Shown here: piece after piece, positions 18,331-24,930 of the stretch
Position numbering within the stretch: position 1 is the first letter of the stretch
Layout: every line of letters starts with the position of its first letter
Assembly (NCBI RefSeq): GCF_018129025.1
Contig: NZ_JAAEDI010000009.1
Location: forward strand, 124,001 to 188,000
Length of the DNA: 64,000 nt
Reading direction: 5' to 3'
Source: Neoroseomonas terrae
GTDB taxonomy: Bacteria; Pseudomonadota; Alphaproteobacteria; Acetobacterales; Acetobacteraceae
Translations under genes and position numbers: made by a program
The notes under the pieces: model-generated
Told to the model about the DNA's origin: nothing
Database searches by the model: none
The model's input: only the letters and a program-made list of their open reading frames with translations

Positions 18331-19190
18331 GCCGCGCCTTTCGGTGGTGCGCTACCGCCGCCCATCTTCGGCATGACGATGCGCATCCATTGCCGGATCA
18401 CGTGCTGGTAGCGCTGCATCGCGGCCGGATGGAACGGGGCCTCCGGCGGCTGCTCCAGGTCGAAGCCGCCGCGGTCGCGGCCGCGCGCCAGCGTGGCGGT
18501 GCCGCGTAGCCCGCCGCTCGTGGTCAGGTGGCCGGGAATGTAGCGAATGGCGAAGCCGCAGCGGCGCAAGCCGGAACCGTTCGGCCGCGAACCGTGCACC
18601 AGCAGCACGTCATGCAACGACATCTCGCCGGGACGCAGCACGATATCGACGGCCCTGGCTTCGTCGACCGCGACCTCGACCTCTTCGCGGCCCGGCAGCA
18701 TGGCGTTGTTGTCGCCGGTATCGGCATGGGCCAGCGTGGTGTGATGCGTGGCCGGGCTGACCCGCATGCAGCCATTCTCGATCAGGGAGGGGGTGAAGGC
18801 GACCCATGCTGTGATCGCCACCGGCGCCGACAGGCTCCAATAGGTCGCGTCCTGGTGCCAGGGCACATGCTGCGCCGTGCCGGGCCGCTTGTCGAAGAAG
18901 CCGGAGCCCCAGCACAGGATGTCGGGACCCAGCAGGGCCTCGACCGGGCCGAGTATCGCCGGGTGATGCACCAGGTCCCAAAGGAAGGGTGCCAGCAGAT
19001 GCGCCTTGACGTTGTGCGACGGCACCATGCGTCCGGCGCGCTGCGCGGCGATGGCATCGAGTTGCGCCAGGCAGTCGGCGGCCGCTGCCTCGTCCAGCAC
19101 CGGCAACGGGGCCAGGTAGCCATCGCGGCGGTAGCGGGCGATGCTCGTGTCGTCGAGGCCGTGACCCTGGCGCGGATCGGACACGGTCAT
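18327..19190 (-). CDS. PhyH-family Fe(II)/2-oxoglutarate dioxygenase (second of two)
   Basis: 287 residues. Iron ligands are WHQDATYW (His112, Asp114) and VHGSRP (His199), with an arginine in the RRCGFAIRYIP segment for 2-oxoglutarate. It is a close paralogue of the dioxygenase at 15842-16696. The two flank the FAAL gene, which suggests tandem duplication followed by divergence, perhaps to hydroxylate two positions of the same substrate. It overlaps the GT2 gene upstream and FAAL downstream by four bases each. It is cytoplasmic, with no signal peptide. Confidence 0.88.
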   Translation of the reverse strand: MTVSDPRQGHGLDDTSIARYRRDGYLAPLPVLDEAAAADCLAQLDAIAAQRAGRMVPSHNVKAHLLAPFLWDLVHHPAILGPVEALLGPDILCWGSGFFDKRPGTAQHVPWHQDATYWSLSAPVAITAWVAFTPSLIENGCMRVSPATHHTTLAHADTGDNNAMLPGREEVEVAVDEARAVDIVLRPGEMSLHDVLLVHGSRPNGSGLRRCGFAIRYIPGHLTTSGGLRGTATLARGRDRGGFDLEQPPEAPFHPAAMQRYQHVIRQWMRIVMPKMGGGSAPPKGAA

Positions 19191-20068
19191 GCTCCCGATG
19201 TCTCGGCGAGGCAGACGCCCTGGCGGGCATCGAACAACCAGCCGGGGTCGCGCGTACTGCGCAGCGGCCGGCCGCGCCGCTGCAGATAAAGCCGGCTGCC
19301 GGCCTGCAGCACCGCCATGGCCGAGGCGGGCGTGCTGGTGGAGAGGCCACCATGGATCTGGTGGAAGGTGCCCTCGCCTAGGATGCGGATCTGCTGGACG
19401 CCCGGCAGCGCGCAGGCCCGCAGATACGTGTCGACATTGACCACGCCGCCACCGGGTTCGACGAACGCTGCATCATAGCCGCCAAGTTCGTCCCACAGCG
19501 CGCGGGGCAGGAACAGCGCATTGCTCTCCAGCATCGGCCCGGATGGCCCGGCGCGCAGTTCGCTGGTGGCGACATCGAACAGCCGATAGCCATCGGCAGG
19601 CCAGTCGATGTCCGCCAGCAGACGGTCCTCCGCCGCCTGATCGTAGCCGTGCCGCGCGCTGTCGAATTGCAGGGAGGGGCCGAGCTGGTAGTTCAGTGTC
19701 GCGATCACCGGGCGCGCATGCAGCCGCGCCGCCGCAAGGCAGGCGGCGACCAGGCCGGGCGACGCCAGCCGGGCGCCATCGATCCAGACGCCGATCAGCG
19801 CGCCGCGCGCCACGGCCAGCCCGGTATTGATCGCCGCCACCGGCGAGGGCCCCGGGCAGGGCTGGCGCAGGAAGCGGATCCTGGCATCCAGCCCGGCTGC
19901 CGCTCCGGCATCCGGGGGCTCGAGAGACCCGTTGTCGACGACGATGATCTCGAGCGCGTCGCGCGGCAGCCCGGTCTGGTACGGGGCGGCGAGCGAGCGC
20001 AGCGTCCGCGGCAGTTCACGGCCCATCTCGTGGGAGACCAGAACGATCGATGCCGCGGTCGTACTCAC
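19187..20068 (-). CDS. Family 2 glycosyltransferase
   Basis: 293 residues with a GT-A fold. The nucleotide-binding start is ASIVLVSHEMGRELPRTLRSL and DALEIIVVDNGS. A GVWIDGARL segment stands where the DxD-type metal site is expected, so the metal motif is partly altered. An acceptor-side segment follows, LGGYDAAFVEPGGGVVNVDT, with Asp/Glu likely for catalysis. It should transfer a sugar from a nucleotide donor to a lipid-linked or acyl acceptor in the cytoplasm. Four-base overlaps join it to the ACP gene before and the PhyH gene after. Confidence 0.8.
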   Translation of the reverse strand: MSTTAASIVLVSHEMGRELPRTLRSLAAPYQTGLPRDALEIIVVDNGSLEPPDAGAAAGLDARIRFLRQPCPGPSPVAAINTGLAVARGALIGVWIDGARLASPGLVAACLAAARLHARPVIATLNYQLGPSLQFDSARHGYDQAAEDRLLADIDWPADGYRLFDVATSELRAGPSGPMLESNALFLPRALWDELGGYDAAFVEPGGGVVNVDTYLRACALPGVQQIRILGEGTFHQIHGGLSTSTPASAMAVLQAGSRLYLQRRGRPLRSTRDPGWLFDARQGVCLAETSGA

Positions 20069-20352
20069 GGTACCGACGTCGTCGGCGCAAGCGGATCACC
20101 ACCGTCGCTGGCGAAGGCGGCGCAGAAGGCGTCGATGCTCGGATTCTCCAGCAGCTGGACCGGGTCGACCTGGACGCCGAACTCCTCCTCCATCACGCCG
20201 GCCATCACCACCGCCTCGACGCTGTCGAAGCCATAGGTGTCGAAGGTGCTGCTGGTCGGCACGCCGTCCGGCAGGGACAGCACTCCGCCGATATAGGACA
20301 CCATCCAGGCGCGCAGCGTGGCCTGGTCGCAGGGCAGGCGTCGGTCCATCAT
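20065..20352 (-). CDS. Acyl carrier protein
   Basis: 95 residues, the size of a stand-alone carrier protein. GFDSVEAV contains Ser44, the expected site for 4'-phosphopantetheine. Acidic helices II and III follow (MEEEFGVQVDPVQLLENPSI). It differs from the housekeeping fatty-acid ACP in its longer tail and the GFDSVEA motif, which is typical of dedicated carriers in natural-product and FAAL pathways. It lies six bases after the pyruvyltransferase stop and overlaps the GT2 start. It most likely receives the acyl group from the FAAL in this operon and presents it to the oxidases. Confidence 0.87.
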   Translation of the reverse strand: MMDRRLPCDQATLRAWMVSYIGGVLSLPDGVPTSSTFDTYGFDSVEAVVMAGVMEEEFGVQVDPVQLLENPSIDAFCAAFASDGGDPLAPTTSVP

Positions 20353-20358
20353 CGTCTC

Positions 20359-21639
20359 TCAGGCTGAATGACTCGCGGTGCCGCCATGGACGGCAGGCCC
20401 AGCGCGCATGCGGCGGTTCAGGAAGGGCGCCATGGCCCAGGCGGGGCCCTCGGCGGCGACGGCGCCCCGCAGCAGCGCCATCGCGAAGGCCTGGCGTTGC
20501 GCGGCGCGGGCGGCAGGGGCGGCGAACGCCCCGGCGATGCAGGCCCAGTGGCGGTCCAGTGCCGTGATGGCGGCGGCGGGCACGAGGGATCCACCGCATG
20601 CTGGCTGCCGACGGGCGGCGATCCGCAGCGCCTCCGACCAATCGCCGGCAAGGTCCTGCGGCCGGCCGGTATGGGCGAGGAAGCCGGCGAACTTGTTGTA
20701 TCGCGGCCGTGCCACCAACACGCCCGGCACGCCATAGGCGGCGGCGGCGATGTAGCCGTGCAGCGAGGCACCGACATAGAGCGCGCCATGGGCCAGCGCG
20801 GCGGTGATCTCGCGCAGGCTGAGCGGGTCGTCCAGCATCAGCAGCGGCGTGCCGATCGATTTCGCCAGCTGGCGCGCCACCGCCGGATCATCATGACTCT
20901 CGCCGACCGCGACCAGCATTGGAGTCAGCCCCTGCCCCGCCGCGAAGTCGCGCAGCGCGACGCCAAGCGCGGCCTGGTCGATGCCGGCGATCGAGCGGCT
21001 GCGCAGATGCAGGGCCAACAGGCGCGTCTCGGGTGGAATGTTCTTGCGAACCAGCAAGTGGCGATAATCCTCGGCCAGCTGCGCCTTCGGCCAGAGTCGC
21101 GGAAGATCCGCGATCGGATCCGGCACGACGACGATGTCCGCCGCCCCCTGCGGGGCGAGAAGGCGTCGACTTCCTTCGTCGCGCACCGAGACATACGAAG
21201 CCGCCTCCAGCGCGGGCGCCAGCAGCCGATGCTGACGGGCGGAGAAAGGGTGCGGCACGCCCGGCGCATTCCAGGCAAGCGGGATGTCGCGCATCGCCGC
21301 CGCCAGCGTGGCACCGAGCCACAGGCCCGCGCCGCACCAGCTGCCAAGTCCTGCTCCGGCATAGTGGTCGAGAAAATCGAGCGAATGGGCGTGGATGATA
21401 TAGCCACCACCGATCAGGATGCCCGCCGCGGGCTGGCGGGACGCATCCATCATGGTGCCGATATCGACCGTGGGCAGCGCATCCGGAAAGGCCGCACGGC
21501 CGCCGGCGGGGGCCACCGCCACCGCCTCGAAGCCGGCCTCGGCCAGCCGCTGGCGCGCAACGAGCGGAAACAGCAGGTCGCCGTAGTTGTTCATATCGAA
21601 CATGCCCGAGAGCAGCACGGTGCCAGGCATCCGCATCAT
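20359..21639 (-). CDS. Polysaccharide pyruvyltransferase (second copy)
   Basis: 426 residues from the ATG at 21639, which overlaps the upstream stop as ATGA. A longer reading up to 22572 would lie wholly inside the neighbouring gene and is rejected. GMFDMNNYGDLLFPLVARQ, GGGYIIHAHSLDFLDHYAGA and YVGASLHGYIAAAAYGVPGV mark the pyruvyl transferase family, which uses phosphoenolpyruvate to build pyruvate ketals on sugars. The C-terminal 70 residues are helical and carry no TPR, unlike the paralogue at 9658-11271. A negatively charged pyruvate cap would be expected on the glycan made by this operon. Confidence 0.84.
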   Translation of the reverse strand: MMRMPGTVLLSGMFDMNNYGDLLFPLVARQRLAEAGFEAVAVAPAGGRAAFPDALPTVDIGTMMDASRQPAAGILIGGGYIIHAHSLDFLDHYAGAGLGSWCGAGLWLGATLAAAMRDIPLAWNAPGVPHPFSARQHRLLAPALEAASYVSVRDEGSRRLLAPQGAADIVVVPDPIADLPRLWPKAQLAEDYRHLLVRKNIPPETRLLALHLRSRSIAGIDQAALGVALRDFAAGQGLTPMLVAVGESHDDPAVARQLAKSIGTPLLMLDDPLSLREITAALAHGALYVGASLHGYIAAAAYGVPGVLVARPRYNKFAGFLAHTGRPQDLAGDWSEALRIAARRQPACGGSLVPAAAITALDRHWACIAGAFAAPAARAAQRQAFAMALLRGAVAAEGPAWAMAPFLNRRMRAGPAVHGGTASHSA

Positions 21640-23387
21640 GCCGCCGCCTCGCGCCGCAGCGCCGCGTCGAAGATTGTCAGGAAGCTGCCGCTGGCGATGG
21701 CATGCTCGATGACGAGGTGATCGGCGCAGCCCGGCTCCGGGTGCAGCCGAGCATTGGCCAGCAGTTCCAGCAATCGGGCGGCGGCGACATCCGGCGCGAA
21801 ATCGGCGCCGAAGCATTGATGCACCCGCGTAGCGGGGGCTGCGCGGATCATCTGTACGATGCCGGGGTCCGCCCCGGTGAAGGTGGTGAACAGCGCGTGT
21901 CGAGTGCCGCCGACGGCGCCCGGTGACGACGCCGTCTCCTCCGTGGCGTCCACGCCGAGATTGACCGGCCCGGCAAAGGAGATCGCGGCCTGCGCCTGCA
22001 TCAGGGTGGCGGCGCGGATCGCGGCGACGCCGGCAATGGAGGAGCCCATCGTGACGACCGGCGCGCCAAGTCGACGCGTGATCACTTGCAATGCGCCGAT
22101 CATCGCCGCGTGATCGGTGCCGAGGCCACGAACGCCGCTGGTGAAGGCGCGATGATTGCGGTCGCGCAGATAGACGACATTGACCGGGCGCTGCCGCAGC
22201 AACCCGTCGGCCAGCCCGAATGGCAGGTAGCCCAGGCCGCCGGCGACGCTGGAGAAGAGAACGACCGTCGCGACGGCCATGGGCTGTGGAACGATCTGCA
22301 CGTCGTCTTCGCAGGCATTGCTGATTGCGCGCGGATTGGCCCAGCACTCCAGCGGATGCGCGGACAGGGCGGCCGCAAGCGGCGCCGCCATATGGCCGAC
22401 GGCTGGCGAGACAACCAGAGTGCGCAACAGGGCCAAGGTCGGCTCCACGGCCACATGACGCAGGCTGGCGATGGCGTATTGGAACAGCCAACGATCGTTG
22501 CCCGCCATAGCATCTCGCCGTGCCGAGAGCGTCGCGAACAGATCGCGGTCGGTCTCGCTGGGCAACGGGCAACGATTATAGCGGAACAACAGCAGCCAAT
22601 CCTCGGGCCAGCGCAGCAGCGCCGCCTGCAACAGCGCGACGCCCTCGTCGAGTCGATGCAAGAACAACGCGGCCTGGATGCTGCGGCGAGCGAATTCGAC
22701 GCGATCCGGATGGCGCGCCTGCAAGTCGCGAGCGAGGCCGTAAGCCGCGTCGAACCGCGCCGCTGCGAAATGCAGGTCGAGCTGGATCAACTGGGCTTCG
22801 TCGGTCAGCGGCCCCAGCCGGACAGCCTCGTCGAACAGGGCCTCCGCCGCCGGCCGATCCTTCTGCCGGAATCGCAGCACGGCAAGCTTCAGCAGAGCAA
22901 ACCGGTCGTCCGGATGATGGCGCAGCAGGCTGCGCAGAAAGGCCTCGCGGTCAGCGGGATCTGGGATCCCCGCGGCAATCCGCGATAACAGCCCGGTTCG
23001 CGTCCGCTCGGGTGCCGAACAGCTCCAAACGGTGTCACGGAAGTCGCGGCGCGCTTCCTCATGCCTCCGTTGCCGCAGCAGAAGTTCGACCAAGCGGACG
23101 GTGGGCCACGGATTGGTCGGGTGATCGGCCTGGGCAGCGCGATAGCAGGCAGCGGCGTCATCGCCGCGCCCGGCGGCTTCCAGCCAGCTTCCTTGCAGAA
23201 GTTGCAGACGCACCTGCCACGGCCAGCGCCGACGCGCATCGAGGATGCGCTGGCCGAGGTCCTCGCCCGCCGTCCCGGGGCACTTCAGGAGTTGCTCAAT
23301 GGCCGCGATCTCTTCCGTCGCCGAGATGGCGGCAGCCGAAGGACCGAGCTCCGCGCCGGCGACCTTCGATAGCTCGCCGTCCTGCAT
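21636..23387 (-). CDS. TPR protein with C-terminal alpha/beta-hydrolase-like domain
   Basis: 583 residues from the ATG at 23387 (GAGG just upstream); longer readings begin in low-quality sequence. Residues about 40-340 are TPR-like helical repeats, including HPTNPWPTVRLVELLLRQR (89-107). Residues about 370-583 look like an alpha/beta hydrolase. A core strand is VATVVLFSSVAGGLGYLPFG, and a nucleophile elbow VVTMGSSIAGVAAI has Ser449/450. A late histidine lies in CADHLVIEHAIASG (His557 or His562). It is the first gene of the nine-gene operon. It may be a thioesterase or acyltransferase that releases the ACP-bound chain or moves it to a sugar. That role is inference from context; the fold call rests on motif pattern alone. 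Confidence 0.68.
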   Translation of the reverse strand: MQDGELSKVAGAELGPSAAAISATEEIAAIEQLLKCPGTAGEDLGQRILDARRRWPWQVRLQLLQGSWLEAAGRGDDAAACYRAAQADHPTNPWPTVRLVELLLRQRRHEEARRDFRDTVWSCSAPERTRTGLLSRIAAGIPDPADREAFLRSLLRHHPDDRFALLKLAVLRFRQKDRPAAEALFDEAVRLGPLTDEAQLIQLDLHFAAARFDAAYGLARDLQARHPDRVEFARRSIQAALFLHRLDEGVALLQAALLRWPEDWLLLFRYNRCPLPSETDRDLFATLSARRDAMAGNDRWLFQYAIASLRHVAVEPTLALLRTLVVSPAVGHMAAPLAAALSAHPLECWANPRAISNACEDDVQIVPQPMAVATVVLFSSVAGGLGYLPFGLADGLLRQRPVNVVYLRDRNHRAFTSGVRGLGTDHAAMIGALQVITRRLGAPVVTMGSSIAGVAAIRAATLMQAQAAISFAGPVNLGVDATEETASSPGAVGGTRHALFTTFTGADPGIVQMIRAAPATRVHQCFGADFAPDVAAARLLELLANARLHPEPGCADHLVIEHAIASGSFLTIFDAALRREAAA

Positions 23388-23693
23388 GGAAGCCTCATCT
23401 AGCCGGACAACTGCGTCCCACCGATCTTGCCCCCCACCGTCATTTCGGTGTCGGGGTCGACCATGCAGTACCGACAGTCTGTTCTGAGAGATCCCTACCG
23501 GACGTTCCGAAAACTCCATTCTGAAGTTTTCGTGAGACGCGCGAGCTCAACTGCGGCGAATGATGCAAGCCTTCCCGACACGCATTACTGCATCAGGAGA
23601 GATTGCTCTCGGGTCGTGCGTTTCGCGACGCGTGAACACGCGCCCCCGCGGCGCCGACCAAGGCTGTAAGGTAATTCTGAACGCGCAACGGCT
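23388..23693. other. Intergenic region expected to hold the operon promoter
   Basis: About 305 bases upstream of the nine-gene minus-strand operon and downstream of the methyltransferase at 23694. Part is more AT-rich than the neighbours (23510-23600). It is the only sizeable gap before the operon, so the promoter should lie here, but no convincing -35/-10 pair or operator was identified. Confidence 0.4.
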
Positions 23694-24368
23694 TCAGGCA
23701 TGAAGAACATAGAAGCGCCGGGCGCCGTAGCTGGACATGAAGATCGGATCAATCACGATCACCCGCGAGTAACCAGCGCGTTCGAACAGCCGCTCCATGG
23801 ATGCTTCGGTGTGCCAGAAAGAGGTCTTGTTCCCGATCGACGCCATGGGGTTGTTGCCTTCAGGGAAATCCACGCCGCAATAGCCGTCGCGCTCGACAGG
23901 CACGTGCCAATCCTTCGGGTCGTGCGCCACCATCTCGGGCACATGAACCTGCGTTTCGACGATGACCGGCGCGCCATAGCGGCAGCGTCTCAGCAGGCTC
24001 TCCTGGTCACCCAGTTCGAGATGATAAAGTAGGCCGAGAATCGCCACGACGCCGTGGCCGCTCGGATCATAGGTGCGCACATCGGATTCCACGAACCGGA
24101 TGCTGCCCAGATCCTCGGGCAGACGGACTGTCCGGCCGTCAACGGCGGTGACCTCGAATCCAAGTCTCGTTGCCCAGACGCTGAACTTGCAGTGTCCCGC
24201 ACCCAGGTCGACGAGCGTGCGCCGCTGTGGAGCGACAAGGCGCTTGAGGATATGCACGAAGGTCGCGATCCGATGCACGCCTATGTCGCCGTCGGGCACG
24301 GCAACTGTCAGCCGCTCAACACTGATCCCGCCCTCTCCGGCAGAGCCCGGATCATGCCCACCCGCCAT
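23694..24368 (-). CDS. Class I SAM-dependent methyltransferase
   Basis: 224 residues. SAM-binding motif I is TLVDLGAGHCKFSVWATRLG (about residue 51). The acidic residue after strand beta 2 is in VTAVDGRTVRLP, and the following loop is IRFVESDVRTYD. The C-terminal part (GNKTSFWHTEASMERLFERAGY) resembles methyltransferases that act on sugars or carbamoyl/carboxyl groups in surface-glycan and natural-product clusters. The ATG at 24368 gives a reasonable N-terminus. It is separated from the nine-gene operon by about 300 bases, so it may be on its own transcript. The acceptor is unknown. Confidence 0.78.
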   Translation of the reverse strand: MAGGHDPGSAGEGGISVERLTVAVPDGDIGVHRIATFVHILKRLVAPQRRTLVDLGAGHCKFSVWATRLGFEVTAVDGRTVRLPEDLGSIRFVESDVRTYDPSGHGVVAILGLLYHLELGDQESLLRRCRYGAPVIVETQVHVPEMVAHDPKDWHVPVERDGYCGVDFPEGNNPMASIGNKTSFWHTEASMERLFERAGYSRVIVIDPIFMSSYGARRFYVLHA

Positions 24369-24930
24369 GTCTCACTATTCCTCCGAATTCCATTCCGCCG
24401 TCCGGCGGTCCGCAAATGATGAACAGGCGGCGGCCGCTGCCTTCGCGCTTATACCAATACCCGTTGCTTGCACCCGCCGCGAATGAACCAGGATTGATCG
24501 GCCGGCTTCCGTTCCCGGGCACCGGCGTCGTTGCGAGAATGATCCACATCGCAACAGGTGCTTCCATTCGCCGGAGGGCGACGCTTTCAGGATCGATTGC
24601 AGCCTGCGCGGTTCAAATCGTCGGCCCATCCCTGAGACGTACAGGTGTCGGGGCGCGAGCCGATGCTGCGCATACCGCGTCGGTGCTTCGGCGCGCAGCC
24701 GCCCAGCCACTCCGACAATGCGATCACGCAGGTCGGAGGGAACAGGGTTCTTCCACCAATCCCCGCTCTCCTGGTCAGGAATCGGATCTACCGTCGCGTC
24801 GGGAGGCACAGTCGATTCAGCCCCGGGCGCATCACGCTCCGCACGCAGCAGGAACGACCACGCACTTGCGCAGGAAATCCGCGGGGCAGCCATCGGCCGC
24901 GTCGCTGGCTCTACAGGCCCGCGGCTATGG
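24369..24930. other. Gap with only degenerate open frames
   Basis: About 560 bases between two minus-strand genes. Two overlapping minus-strand frames (24352-24567 and 24375-25037) have no family features, odd composition and no start signals. The stretch may be the decayed remains of a gene. Nothing functional was recognised. Confidence 0.4.

Noticed and set aside
21640..22572. N-terminal extension of the second pyruvyltransferase
   Set aside because: It would overlap the TPR-hydrolase gene by about 930 bases. The ATG at 21639 overlaps the stop of that gene in the usual coupled way.
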